Source of the DNA: Actinobacillus arthritidis
Lineage (GTDB): Bacteria; Pseudomonadota; Gammaproteobacteria; Enterobacterales; Pasteurellaceae
DNA length: 64,000 bases
Direction: 5' to 3'
Assembly (NCBI RefSeq): GCF_029774155.1
Contig: NZ_CP103833.1
Span: forward strand, 1,798,001-1,862,000
Below the pieces are notes generated by a model, which had not been told where the DNA came from, ran no database searches, and saw only the letters and a list, made by a program, of their open reading frames with translations. Shown here piece after piece: positions 1 through 9,186 of the stretch. The stretch's first letter is position 1, and the number at the start of each line of letters is the position of its first letter. A program made the position numbers and the translations under genes.

Positions 1-29
1 GCACAAAGTGACTAATTGGCTTCAATAAT

Positions 30-56
30 GTAGGGGCGAATACGATTCGCCCCTAC
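30..56. repeat. GTAGGG...CCCTAC palindromic element
   Basis: A perfect 12-bp inverted repeat (GTAGGGGCGAAT / ATTCGCCCCTAC) with a 3-nt loop lies in the AT-rich intergenic DNA downstream of the capsule locus. It shares its outer GTAGGG/CCCTAC ends with the palindromes near 36.2 kb, so it probably belongs to a dispersed short palindromic repeat family. It could fold as a transcript end for the minus-strand capsule operon, but there is no U-run. Confidence 0.7.
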
Positions 57-162
57 AAATAAACTTTTGTACAACTTCTACATAATGCCTGACTTTAATC
101 TTGTATAAAACTCAGTCCTTGAACATTGTTCTAACCGATGGACAATACTGTTTCAAGCCAAA

Positions 163-720
163 TTACAATAAGAGTGCTGACCCCCATTTGATAATATCAA
201 AAAAGAATTTATTTTGATTAGTCGCCACACCATCGCCATTTTTAGCATCTGATTTGGTTTCCTCAACCATACCGCTTTTATACTGACCTTTTACAACGGC
301 TAAGTCGGCTTTAGCTTTTTCTCTTAAGATTTGACATTGTTTCTTATCTAATGGCTCAAATTCTTGAGTATTTTTAAACTTTTTAAATTGATATTGAGCA
401 TAGCCCATCGCTTTCTCATCATCTTGAATAATTTTTACATATTGCTCGCCAATAAGCTCTTCTAACGGATAGAAAAATACATATTGTGAGTGAATATATG
501 AATCTTCTTTACTAAAAGCCTGTTGTTGAATCTTTGTTAAATTCGGATAAATACACTGCTCAGCCTGCTGACTGGCAATAACCCAACGCTGAGCATCTGA
601 ATCCGAAAGTATATAATCCGCATTAGCAAACTCTCCGGGGAAAGTTTCTTGTAGAGAATTGGAAGATGAACAAGCTGTCACAAGTCCAACAACGGCTAAT
701 ATTAACCACTTATTTCGCAT
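163..720 (-). CDS. small putative lipoprotein at end of capsule locus
   Basis: 185 residues. The N-terminus is a type II signal peptide: charged MRNK, a hydrophobic stretch and a lipobox ending LVTAC with the acylated Cys at residue 17. The rest is soluble, rich in Gln and Lys, with no family I recognise, and ends in a short hydrophobic [11 protein letters not shown] tail. It lies 21 bp downstream of neuC on the same strand, so it is probably the last gene of the capsule transcript. A role in capsule anchoring or envelope biology is possible but is only inferred from position. Confidence 0.7.
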   Translation of the reverse strand: MRNKWLILAVVGLVTACSSSNSLQETFPGEFANADYILSDSDAQRWVIASQQAEQCIYPNLTKIQQQAFSKEDSYIHSQYVFFYPLEELIGEQYVKIIQDDEKAMGYAQYQFKKFKNTQEFEPLDKKQCQILREKAKADLAVVKGQYKSGMVEETKSDAKNGDGVATNQNKFFFDIIKWGSALLL

Positions 721-741
721 AAAATACCTTTTTTGATTTTA

Positions 742-1899
742 TTATAAATCGTAAAATGCTTTCGGCTGTGAAATCATTTCATCTGCCAAAAACGTTTTGA
801 TGATTCGATAAGCGTTTTCCATCGCATTATCTTGATAATATGGGTTTATCATTCGTGGTAAACACTGTTGAAAATCAAGTGAAATTAATCGTTCAATCCC
901 TGCTTTAATCGCTTCTTTAGTCGTTTCCACATCAATCACGCTTTCTCCGCGAACTCTGCCTTGCTGGCGATTGCCAATATTTACCGTACCGACACCACAG
1001 CTTGGAGCTTCTAATAAACCTGACGAACTATTACCGATTAAACCGGCAGAATATTTAATTAAGGCTAAATACTCTTCCGGCTTTACCGAAGTAAAAAACT
1101 TATAATGATGTTTCGTAGCATAATCTTGCAGACGTTTAAAAATTTGATCAGCATTTGTATCCGAATTTGAGCCAATAAACACAAATTGATAATTCGATTT
1201 AAACGACTCTAAAGCGACTAGAAGCTGATCTACTTGTTCCAATACAGGTTGTTCACTCAATGTTTCCGGATGAAATACTACCATAAAATAAGGTGTATTC
1301 GGTATCTCTCGGCTAGAGATCAATTCTGCTTTAGTTGGTAACATCAGCAACAAGCTATTTTCCGCACCTAATGAACCTATGTTATGTACATATTGAGGAG
1401 CCTCACCTAATTGAATTACTCGTTTTTTATATGCTTCAGTTGCAGTTAAATGTAACTTCGACATTTTCGTAATACAATGACGAATAAATTCATCATAATT
1501 ACCGAGCGTCTGTTCTCCACCGTGTAAATGAATCAAAGGAATGTTATGTATTGCGTACGCCGTTGCAACCGCAAGCATCTCATAGCGATCCCCTAATATC
1601 ATAACCGCATCATATTTATGCTGTTGAAAATGCCTACCGAAATCATCTAAACATTCCGCCATAGAATGAATAATCGTTTGATTATTCTCAGCATTCAAGG
1701 TTAACGGTATACGAGTCGCAATATCAAAACCGTCTTTTTCAATGAGTTCTACTGTTTTTCCATATTGTGCATCCAAATGCATGGCAGTAACAACCAAAGA
1801 AAAATTCAGTTCAGTATCTTCATTTAACTTTTTTAGTAGTCGTTTGACAATACCATACTCGGCTCTTGAACCGGTTATATATGCAATGCGTTTAATCAT
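742..1899 (-). CDS. neuC: UDP-N-acetylglucosamine 2-epimerase (hydrolysing)
   Basis: 385 residues, the usual NeuC length. It converts UDP-GlcNAc to ManNAc and UDP, the first step of bacterial sialic acid synthesis, in the cytoplasm. The N-terminal KRIAYITGSRAEYGIVKRLL is the typical start of this epimerase family, and HLHGGEQTLGNYDEFIRHCITKMSKLH and IGNSSSGLLEAPSCGVGTVNIGNRQ-type segments fit the UDP-sugar binding GT-B fold. The start codon overlaps the neuA stop codon (ATGA), indicating translational coupling. Together with neuB and neuA just upstream it completes the route to CMP-Neu5Ac. Confidence 0.93.
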   Translation of the reverse strand: MIKRIAYITGSRAEYGIVKRLLKKLNEDTELNFSLVVTAMHLDAQYGKTVELIEKDGFDIATRIPLTLNAENNQTIIHSMAECLDDFGRHFQQHKYDAVMILGDRYEMLAVATAYAIHNIPLIHLHGGEQTLGNYDEFIRHCITKMSKLHLTATEAYKKRVIQLGEAPQYVHNIGSLGAENSLLLMLPTKAELISSREIPNTPYFMVVFHPETLSEQPVLEQVDQLLVALESFKSNYQFVFIGSNSDTNADQIFKRLQDYATKHHYKFFTSVKPEEYLALIKYSAGLIGNSSSGLLEAPSCGVGTVNIGNRQQGRVRGESVIDVETTKEAIKAGIERLISLDFQQCLPRMINPYYQDNAMENAYRIIKTFLADEMISQPKAFYDL

Positions 1900-3158
1900 T
1901 GTATCTTCTGCTCCAAAATAGCGGTCAATTTTTCATAGCCTTTTACATTAAAATGCAAACCGTCATCACTATATTCCAAGTTAAGTTTTTGGTATTTATC
2001 ACTGAACTGCTCAGCTAAATCTACCCAAATCACATCTTGCAAATATTGCTTCAAATACACATTTAATGTTTTAATTTCCGTATTATTACGATCTACTCGT
2101 AAAGCAGTCGGTGTAATTTCTAGGAAATAGATTTCTACTGTAGGATTAATGTGTCGTAATTTCTGAATTACACTTTGAATATTGTGAGCAATTTCCTCTT
2201 TACTCCAATCCGGATAAACAATGTCATTTGTACCTAGCATCAAAATCACTTTCTCGCCCAGTTGCTGAATAAGTGGTTGATTTAAAATGAGAGATAAATA
2301 CTGCTGTGTAGTAATTCCTGAGATCCCTAAATTATTTACTTCCAACCCTCTTAAAGTTTGAATATCCCATTGATCTAAAATTGAATGACCGATCAAAGTG
2401 ATTGGTTTAGCCTGATTGAATAATATGGTTTTGTCAGTAATTCTTTGCTTAATACGATTTAATAAAAGTTCAAAACGTTTTTGCCGCTGAGTAAGAAAAT
2501 AGAAGTATTCAAAATCTTGCCGATCATCAATATCTACTGCTTTTTCTCGTTCCATAAAATAAGCTAAAGATTTAGTACCAAAGAAGTGTTTTTGTTCTAA
2601 ATAAGCTGTTGGTTTTGCGATAAAAATCGCACCATTCGGAGAATATTCTTGTCGATATTGTTGACGAGTATAATTGGTATAATCTAACTGGAAATGCTTG
2701 AGACTCCCATCTTCATCAATCGGAAAAGTTAATGAAGTTGGTTTATGTACATCCGATACTGAAACACAAAAATCAAATTGCTCAAAATGACGTTCAAATT
2801 TTTTACAGGCTTCTTTAATATGTTTTGCCGTCCGTAACGGAGAGGTCGGCTGTAATAAGACAAAATAATCAAATTTGATTGCATGATACTGTTTTAGTAC
2901 ATCTTCAATCACCACAAATGAACTGGCATTATCACTCGCTAAATGTGCCGCTCGTTTTAGAAATTCGATCGGATAATGAGACAATAAATCAATATATTCT
3001 TGCGAATCAGTACTCACAATAATTTTTTCAAACTCACCTGACTGTATTGCCGCCTCAATCGAATAGACAATTAACGGTTTCCCGTTTACCAATAAAACAT
3101 TTTTATTCGGCAAGCCTTTTGAGCCTGCACGTGCTGTAATAATGGCTATTTTTTTCAT
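1896..3158 (-). CDS. neuA: CMP-sialic acid synthetase fused to SGNH esterase domain
   Basis: 420 residues, close to the length of bifunctional E. coli K1 NeuA. Residues 1-225 are the CMP-Neu5Ac synthetase domain (ITARAGSKGLPNKN nucleotide-binding loop; LQPTSPLRT near 103). Residues about 250-420 are an SGNH/GDSL hydrolase: LIGHS with Ser259, GTND at 309-312 and DDGLHFN with Asp399/His402, so all catalytic blocks are present. In E. coli K1 the matching C-terminal domain removes O-acetyl groups from sialic acid; the same role is inferred here. It activates Neu5Ac for the NeuS polymerase. It sits 51 bp after neuB and overlaps neuC. Confidence 0.93.
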   Translation of the reverse strand: MKKIAIITARAGSKGLPNKNVLLVNGKPLIVYSIEAAIQSGEFEKIIVSTDSQEYIDLLSHYPIEFLKRAAHLASDNASSFVVIEDVLKQYHAIKFDYFVLLQPTSPLRTAKHIKEACKKFERHFEQFDFCVSVSDVHKPTSLTFPIDEDGSLKHFQLDYTNYTRQQYRQEYSPNGAIFIAKPTAYLEQKHFFGTKSLAYFMEREKAVDIDDRQDFEYFYFLTQRQKRFELLLNRIKQRITDKTILFNQAKPITLIGHSILDQWDIQTLRGLEVNNLGISGITTQQYLSLILNQPLIQQLGEKVILMLGTNDIVYPDWSKEEIAHNIQSVIQKLRHINPTVEIYFLEITPTALRVDRNNTEIKTLNVYLKQYLQDVIWVDLAEQFSDKYQKLNLEYSDDGLHFNVKGYEKLTAILEQKIQ

Positions 3159-3209
3159 AAATTTTACCGCTTATCTGTTAAATATGCCCTCCAATAGGCG
3201 GGCAACATA

Positions 3210-4247
3210 TTACATTTGATTTTCGAAACGACTGTCAGCAATTAACTGATCTTCTTCAAAATCCTGTTCTGCCGTTTTGCCCAATACCTCATACCAAAAC
3301 ATTGGACTGATGCCATTACCCGGTCGTTTAGTGGTAAGATTCTCAACGGTAAACACTTCGCCTTTTTTAATCGCTCGAGCGGCAATAATGGATTTACGTG
3401 CCACAATTTTATTTTTCATTTCAGAACGTGTTACGACTTTTTTCGAACAACCTAACGACTTCTCAACTGCCCGAATCCCTTCACATAACAATTTTAGCTC
3501 ATCCGGCGTCACAGAGGCTTTGTGATCCGGCCCTTCAAAATTTTTATCTAAGGTAAAATGTTTTTCAATAAACGTAATACCGTAAGGTACTGTCGCAAGT
3601 CCTGCAAAATAACCGGCAGAATGGTCAGAAAAACCTAAGCGATATTCACTAAATTCTTGTTTCAACTGATGAAAAGCATTTAGGTTCACATCCTCATAAG
3701 GTGTCGGATATTCGGTATTACAATGTAATATAGTAATATCTTTTTTTGCCATACCATTCACTTCCAGTACTTGAAGTGAACATTGAGTTTCTTCAATCGT
3801 TGCCATTCCAGTTGAAATAATGACTGTTTTTCCTTCAATCGGTAAACGGGCAATTTTTTCCAAATAGGGTAAGTTAGTTAATTCACCGGACGGAATTTTC
3901 CATATTTTTTGTCGTTGACTTGCCAAGAAATCAATTGATTCAAAATCAAACGGTGTAGAAAAGACTTCTAGACCTAATGAACGTGCGTAAACGTCTAGCT
4001 TTACAAACTCATCGTACGGTAACTCCAGTTTACGTGTCATTTCTAATTGAGAATCCGCCGTACCGGTTGTTACTTTTTGATATTCCGCTTTCGGTGCATA
4101 TTTTGAAATTAATTTGTCAGCCTTAAAGGTTTGAAATTTTACTGCATCTACACCGCATGCTTTGGCTACCTCAACCATTTTTTTCGCTAATGCAGGATCG
4201 CCGTTATGATTACAGCCAATCTCCGCAACAATAAATACTTTACTCAT
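3210..4247 (-). CDS. neuB: N-acetylneuraminate synthase
   Basis: 345 residues. It condenses ManNAc with phosphoenolpyruvate to give Neu5Ac. The N-terminal TIM barrel starts with FIVAEIGCNHNGDPALAKKM and includes VDAVKFQTFKADKL, FSTPFD, PSGELTNLPYL and STGMATIEE, all NeuB signatures; residues from about 285 form the antifreeze-like SAF domain (RKSIIAARAIKKGEVFTVENL, KRPGNGISP) that closes the active site. The start overlaps the end of neuD by 8 bp. A substrate other than ManNAc (legionaminic or pseudaminic precursors) is unlikely because neuC, neuA and a NeuS-type polymerase are all adjacent. Confidence 0.95.
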   Translation of the reverse strand: MSKVFIVAEIGCNHNGDPALAKKMVEVAKACGVDAVKFQTFKADKLISKYAPKAEYQKVTTGTADSQLEMTRKLELPYDEFVKLDVYARSLGLEVFSTPFDFESIDFLASQRQKIWKIPSGELTNLPYLEKIARLPIEGKTVIISTGMATIEETQCSLQVLEVNGMAKKDITILHCNTEYPTPYEDVNLNAFHQLKQEFSEYRLGFSDHSAGYFAGLATVPYGITFIEKHFTLDKNFEGPDHKASVTPDELKLLCEGIRAVEKSLGCSKKVVTRSEMKNKIVARKSIIAARAIKKGEVFTVENLTTKRPGNGISPMFWYEVLGKTAEQDFEEDQLIADSRFENQM

Positions 4248-4872
4248 TTATATTCCTGATGATTCTTGCCGGAACTCCGGCGACTACGGTTTCCGAAATG
4301 ACATTTTTTGTCACTACGGCTCCAGAACCTACTACAGCTCTTTTACCAATATGAAGTTGCCCGTTAATAATCGAAGAACTACCTATAAACGAATATTCGG
4401 AAACAAATACATCGCCATTTAATGTTGTATTAGTTGAAATATTGCAATGATCTTCAATACAGCAACCATGTTCAATTAATGACTTAGTATTAATAATAAC
4501 GTTATTACCAATCTTAGTTCCCGCATTGACAATAGATAATTTTCCGATAAAAACCCCAATACCTAATTCACTTCTTTCTGAAACAATCGCTGATTTATCT
4601 ATTACGCTAATAATTTTGCAATTTAATTCTTGTAGAGAAAGAAACTTTCTCGAACGACTCTCATTACCACCAATACTAATGAAATAGCAATAATCATCTC
4701 TATCAGTAAATTCTTTTACTGTTTTTGCCAATATAGGGTATCCCAAATGGGAACTGCCTACGGGTTTTAAGCTGTCGATAAATCCATAAAACTCATATAA
4801 TTCTTTATTTAAGGAATCTAACGCAGATTTAGCGTAACCTCCGGCACCAATAAAAATAACTTTCTGTTTCAT
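4240..4872 (-). CDS. neuD: NeuD-type sialic acid O-acetyltransferase family protein
   Basis: 210 residues. The N-terminal Rossmann-like part (KVIFIGAGGYAKSALDSL) followed by a left-handed beta-helix of hexapeptide repeats (IGVFIGKLSIVNAGTKIGNNVIINTKSLIEHGCCIEDHCNIS) is the NeuD/PglD architecture. In E. coli K1 NeuD is needed for sialic acid synthesis and related proteins acetylate sugars or sialic acid from acetyl-CoA. The gene overlaps neuB by 8 bp. With an SGNH esterase on NeuA, the locus holds both a potential O-acetylating and a de-O-acetylating activity. Confidence 0.85.
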   Translation of the reverse strand: MKQKVIFIGAGGYAKSALDSLNKELYEFYGFIDSLKPVGSSHLGYPILAKTVKEFTDRDDYCYFISIGGNESRSRKFLSLQELNCKIISVIDKSAIVSERSELGIGVFIGKLSIVNAGTKIGNNVIINTKSLIEHGCCIEDHCNISTNTTLNGDVFVSEYSFIGSSSIINGQLHIGKRAVVGSGAVVTKNVISETVVAGVPARIIRNINE

Positions 4873-4979
4873 TTTTTCTTCCTAAGATAAATTTAGAAAT
4901 ACTTTGATATCATTCATCACTCTATTCCGGATATAACGATATAAGTGAGAAAATTCTTATAGATATGATTGAACGACGT

Positions 4980-6326
4980 TTATAAGAACTTATACAAACG
5001 CATGTCAGGATCACTATAAATTGCATAGATTTCATCTAAGATATCTACAATATTCCCGTCTAATTCTTGACTATCATTATCTACAATCAAGTTCTCATAT
5101 TTTCCTCTTAACTCTTCTTTAGTCTTATTTTCCGGAATTGTTAATGGAATACCTGTCGCATGACCAGAAAAATTTAATTTGATAATATCCACATTTTCAT
5201 AGTCTGATATCCTGTTTATCTCATTCACATCCATCATAAATTTATTTCCATAAAATATAGATAATAAATTCTCATCTTTAATTTTAAATTTGATATATTC
5301 CTTTGCTTTCAAAATTAATTTCTCTAAGATAGGATTGCAAGCGATCTTCTCTGCCAAACTTCTATAGCTTAAAACTGAAAGATTTTGATTAAATGGCCAA
5401 AGTGCTATTTGAGGTGAACAAGCAACAGCCTTAATCATGATATCTGGAAGATGTTCTTGCAAAAGATTAATCAACATAATGGCGACAGTACCACCTTTTG
5501 ACAGTCCAACAATAGATATTTTTTTATATCGTTTAATCTTTTGTAACTCTATGATCTTCTTGGCAATACTCTCGATAGATAACATATAATAACTCTCCGA
5601 GAGATCAACTAAGTTTAATCTGTCACCTTTAAATGGATATTTAGATAGAATAAAATCCATATTAGATGATAAAGTAACAAATAAATTATTTTCATTGTTA
5701 TCAATAAAATTAGACTTAAATAAACTATGATAAAAATATTGTTTATATCGATGAGATGAAGTGAAATTTCCTGTATTTTTATGTAACTCTGATAACATAA
5801 TATAGTCTGAAGCAGTATTCTTATCGGAAAGTTCAATAGCATAGGACATATCTTTTAAAAGAGAAGTATTGATACCTTCTTTAAATTTAATACAACACAA
5901 AAGTTTAAGTAGATCTGCTTTACCATTTTTCTTTGCAATCTCTTCTACTTCTCTGAGTTCAAAAATATCTAATGCTTTGCCTAATCTATACTTTAAGATA
6001 AAATTTTTATATTTTGCACTTAACAGTTTAGAATTCAGTTCTAATGCTTTCTCAAAATAGAATTGCGAATATTCAAGATCATTTCTTAACCAATAACACT
6101 CTGCTAACATCTCATAAATAAAATAATCCGTTAAAGGGGTATGATTTTCTAAAACTTTACAGGCCTTAATACACAATGCTAATTTTTTAGTTTTAAAGAA
6201 ACTAATTGACAAATATCTAAGTGACTCCGAATCTAGCTTTTCTAATTCTACTTTTATTAAGTGATTAATAACTTCTTGATACTTCTGCTCATTAAATAGC
6301 TTTTTCACATAATTCTTACGTTTCAT
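4980..6326 (-). CDS. TPR-like helical domain fused to alpha/beta hydrolase, capsule locus
   Basis: 448 residues, not recognised as a named family. Residues 1-205 look like degenerate helical TPR repeats (for example FEKALELNSKLLSAKYKNF near 91-109). Residues about 215-430 look like an alpha/beta hydrolase: VGLSKGG at 273-279 is a nucleophile elbow with Ser276, Asp366 is a possible acid and His389 in SGHATG a possible catalytic His. There is no signal peptide, so it should be cytoplasmic. It lies between a NeuE-like glycosyltransferase and neuD on the same strand. An esterase or chain-modifying role in capsule synthesis is inferred only from context. Confidence 0.7.
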   Translation of the reverse strand: MKRKNYVKKLFNEQKYQEVINHLIKVELEKLDSESLRYLSISFFKTKKLALCIKACKVLENHTPLTDYFIYEMLAECYWLRNDLEYSQFYFEKALELNSKLLSAKYKNFILKYRLGKALDIFELREVEEIAKKNGKADLLKLLCCIKFKEGINTSLLKDMSYAIELSDKNTASDYIMLSELHKNTGNFTSSHRYKQYFYHSLFKSNFIDNNENNLFVTLSSNMDFILSKYPFKGDRLNLVDLSESYYMLSIESIAKKIIELQKIKRYKKISIVGLSKGGTVAIMLINLLQEHLPDIMIKAVACSPQIALWPFNQNLSVLSYRSLAEKIACNPILEKLILKAKEYIKFKIKDENLLSIFYGNKFMMDVNEINRISDYENVDIIKLNFSGHATGIPLTIPENKTKEELRGKYENLIVDNDSQELDGNIVDILDEIYAIYSDPDMRLYKFL

Positions 6327-6331
6327 ATTTA

Positions 6332-7507
6332 TTACCTCCCTAATAAATACTTGTTAAATTTAGAATCTATAAAAAAATCTCTAGGTGATCTGACTAATTT
6401 CTTTAGTTTTTGATACTTATTAGATTTATTCATATATTGTCTCCCTTTAAAAAATAGAAATTTTTTATATAGTTTTGATGGATGGCTTATCATATTCTCA
6501 ATAGCCTGTAATAAAGCATCATCTCTGTTATCATCAAAATATAAGTTTTTTTCTAACCATAATACTGAAGGCATAGGACGAATACCTCTCTCTATTTCAT
6601 CAAAACTAAGAAAAATATCACTTCCTAAAAACTTATCTAAAGCATAATTATCATTAATACCCAAATCAGAAATTACCGCAATAGGAATCCCGTAATATAA
6701 TGCTTCTAACAATACTGTAGATGAAAAAGAAAGGCATAAATCCATCTTATGATAAAGATCATAAATAGGTTCACTTGATATTTGAAAATTAGTCGGTAAT
6801 TCTTTTTTATTTAGAATATCTATATAACTAATCTTATCCTCATGGACCGTTACTTCACGCTCAATGATTCTTCTTTTGAAGATAATTTCCTTTTCTGGAT
6901 AATTTTCAGCCAAATTAATTAGCTTATCTACCACAAATTCTTTTTCTTCCTTAGTTTCAGGTATTCTAATTTGCTCAATAAAAACTATCGTTTTTTCAAA
7001 ATTCCTTTTTGAAAAAATATTTTTCTTATTTATATCAATATTGATTAAACCATAATGTATAACCTTGGTAGTTGAACGATAAACCTTAAGGATTTCATTC
7101 ACTTTTTCTTTATCTAATAAGCTATTCACTAAGATAATATCTGTATCTATTCTAGATAAAATACTTTCTGTATGCCCAAATATTAACCCTGGAAATATCG
7201 AAATAATAATAGGGCGTTTACAAGATATAGAATGGTTCTCATAAAAATGAGCAATAAATTTTTTGGTTGCGGCATTACCGACAGACAGAATAATAATATC
7301 GTATTGTAAGTAATCTAAATCATAACTGAATAATATCTGCTTATATTTAATTGCATTACTTTCTAATAATTGTCTAGCTGATAGCTGGTTCCGTTTTACC
7401 GGAAGTATCATAATTTCTATATTTTTATTGCTTGAAATTCTCTCCGCTACCTTAATCCCAGATCTAAGAAAAGAATCATAAGTAGCAATCACTAATACTT
7501 TATACAT
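6332..7507 (-). CDS. putative NeuE-like GT-B glycosyltransferase
   Basis: About 391 residues if it starts at the second Met (MYKVLVIATYDSFLRSG); an in-frame ATG two codons upstream is also possible and would overlap neuS. The fold appears GT-B: an N-terminal Rossmann-like half and a C-terminal half with SFSSTVLLEALYYGIPIAVIS, which resembles nucleotide-sugar binding segments. It lies just after the polysialyltransferase, the place of neuE in E. coli K1, whose product is needed for polymer initiation or assembly. I infer a similar role; sequence support for the NeuE name itself is weak. Its AT-rich composition matches its capsule neighbours. Confidence 0.6.
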   Translation of the reverse strand: MYKVLVIATYDSFLRSGIKVAERISSNKNIEIMILPVKRNQLSARQLLESNAIKYKQILFSYDLDYLQYDIIILSVGNAATKKFIAHFYENHSISCKRPIIISIFPGLIFGHTESILSRIDTDIILVNSLLDKEKVNEILKVYRSTTKVIHYGLINIDINKKNIFSKRNFEKTIVFIEQIRIPETKEEKEFVVDKLINLAENYPEKEIIFKRRIIEREVTVHEDKISYIDILNKKELPTNFQISSEPIYDLYHKMDLCLSFSSTVLLEALYYGIPIAVISDLGINDNYALDKFLGSDIFLSFDEIERGIRPMPSVLWLEKNLYFDDNRDDALLQAIENMISHPSKLYKKFLFFKGRQYMNKSNKYQKLKKLVRSPRDFFIDSKFNKYLLGR

Positions 7508-7509
7508 AA

Positions 7510-8721
7510 TCAAATTTGGCTTGTATCACTAATAAACTTTACATTCTTAAATTTATTCAAAATAGCAAAATGTTCCTCTACTTCATAAAAGTTCTTATGC
7601 TCATAAGCTATACTTTCTAGCATTTTCTCTTTTATTAACAAATAAATGGATTCCGCATTGATATCATTTGCCAATAATTGTGAATAAATAAGGCTAGTTG
7701 AGGTTAATGCTAAAACTTTCTTAGGCTCTACAGCTTTAATTAATGATTCAACAAGAAAACCGGACTCATCAATTAATATAATTTTTGATGACATTGGTGA
7801 GTTGACTATTTCCTGTTTTAAAATCTCTTTAAGTTCTTCCGGATCTTTAGGGTGCAATTTTATAAACACTTTACAGGTATATTTTTCTGTATATATGGAT
7901 AATATTCTAACTAAACATTGTACATATACTTCTTTTGGGAATGGATATCTTTGATTCAAAAAAAGAATATCATCGGTAGATATCTCATATTTATTCTTAA
8001 TATTTAAGGCTGTTTTCCCAATTTCGATATTCTTATAGAGAAAAAATGCTTTACCCTCTTTAAAATTAAAGGTGTCTTTAAGTAATTCGGGAAATACCGC
8101 ATAAACCTTATTAAAACCATTAAAAACCGATAATGCCGGCCTTAATTCTCTAAACATAGGTAACATATTGATAAAAAAGGCGGTCTTCTTTTCTTTTATG
8201 GATAAACTTGATTTAACTAAGGCATTCGCTTCATTCAAATTTTTATACTTATAAGTTGCAGTACCTTCCTCAATTAAATTAACTTCTATATTCCTTTCAC
8301 TGGCTCTTTGTGCAAGTAAACAATAATGTTTTTCAAAACTAAACATAAATAGTCTATGCGGTTTAATTTTTGCCAATAAATTTCTATAAGAATTATTAAT
8401 ATAAGTGAGATTTTTAATTTGTACTTTATTTGGGAATGAAGGAATTTTTAATTGCTGAATGCGGTTAAATAAACTCGGATTCGATGCTTTTTTTACCATC
8501 ATTGGCATCGTTGTATTCTTTTTTGTGTATAAAATAATTAAAACACAATTCAATAATTTTTCTTGTTTAATTAATGCTTCCGCTTGAGATAATTGACCAA
8601 GATGAGTTAACACAAATAGATTTTTTGTCTTTTTAAAATCTTCTAAATGTGCATATTTACAAACCCAGGAGTCTGTCATAAATCTTAAAGGATTAACTAG
8701 AAATTTTTTTATCTTCTTCAT
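7510..8721 (-). CDS. neuS: polysialyltransferase (GT38 family)
   Basis: 403 residues. It resembles E. coli K1 NeuS along its length: FVNPLRFMTDSW at 8-19, LTHLGQL at 38-44, KKNTTMP at 67-73, LIEEGTATYK at 149-158, VYAVFPELLKDTF, DILFLNQRYPF and FIKLHPKDPEE at 287-296. The EEG segment (151-153) and the HP motif (290-291) match catalytic motifs of GT38 bacterial polysialyltransferases, and SxS near 341-343 matches the CMP-binding Ser/Thr motif. It polymerises Neu5Ac from CMP-Neu5Ac at the inner membrane. Linkage (alpha-2,8, 2,9 or alternating) cannot be read from the sequence. It is the first gene of the minus-strand capsule transcript. Confidence 0.88.
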   Translation of the reverse strand: MKKIKKFLVNPLRFMTDSWVCKYAHLEDFKKTKNLFVLTHLGQLSQAEALIKQEKLLNCVLIILYTKKNTTMPMMVKKASNPSLFNRIQQLKIPSFPNKVQIKNLTYINNSYRNLLAKIKPHRLFMFSFEKHYCLLAQRASERNIEVNLIEEGTATYKYKNLNEANALVKSSLSIKEKKTAFFINMLPMFRELRPALSVFNGFNKVYAVFPELLKDTFNFKEGKAFFLYKNIEIGKTALNIKNKYEISTDDILFLNQRYPFPKEVYVQCLVRILSIYTEKYTCKVFIKLHPKDPEELKEILKQEIVNSPMSSKIILIDESGFLVESLIKAVEPKKVLALTSTSLIYSQLLANDINAESIYLLIKEKMLESIAYEHKNFYEVEEHFAILNKFKNVKFISDTSQI

Positions 8722-9186
8722 AGCCTATATTCTTAATTTTAGCAGAATCAAAATCTTTAATAACTTTACATTATTTAATCAGATTTAATTTTTGATCAAA
8801 ATAAAAGAAAAAGCAAATGAATTAGATATTTATTTGTTAATTAATTCCATAAAAACACAATATAAAAGTCGCTAAAAACTAAAAAATTTATACTTTCTTA
8901 GCGTATTAAACGCTAGTTATACAAAGGCACTATACAAAATGTTATATCTTAAATTCCTTATAGATAAGCGGTTAAAAATCATCAGCATTTTACAAATCTA
9001 TCCTGTCTTAAAAGAGGAATGAAATGTAACAATGAGCTTGATAAGTCTATTTTTCATTAAAAGCCTCTCAATTTTATCGATGAGATCACATTTCCTAAAA
9101 AAAATACTGCTAATTCAGTACAATCAACAATTAACCTAAGCTAAAATAGAACAAGCTATTCCTACCTATCCCATAAGGAGATCATT
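8722..9186. other. intergenic region between capsule locus and nucleotidase gene
   Basis: 465 bp of very AT-rich DNA between divergent genes. It must hold the promoter for the minus-strand capsule genes and for the plus-strand nucleotidase (which has a good AAGGAG site at 9175-9180). I see no open frame, no ops/JUMPstart element and no clear operator. Confidence 0.6.

Noticed and set aside
5615..6060. Overlapping frames inside the TPR-hydrolase gene
   Set aside because: They are very rich in Ile/Leu/Ser from AT-rich text, lack start signals and overlap a longer coherent protein.
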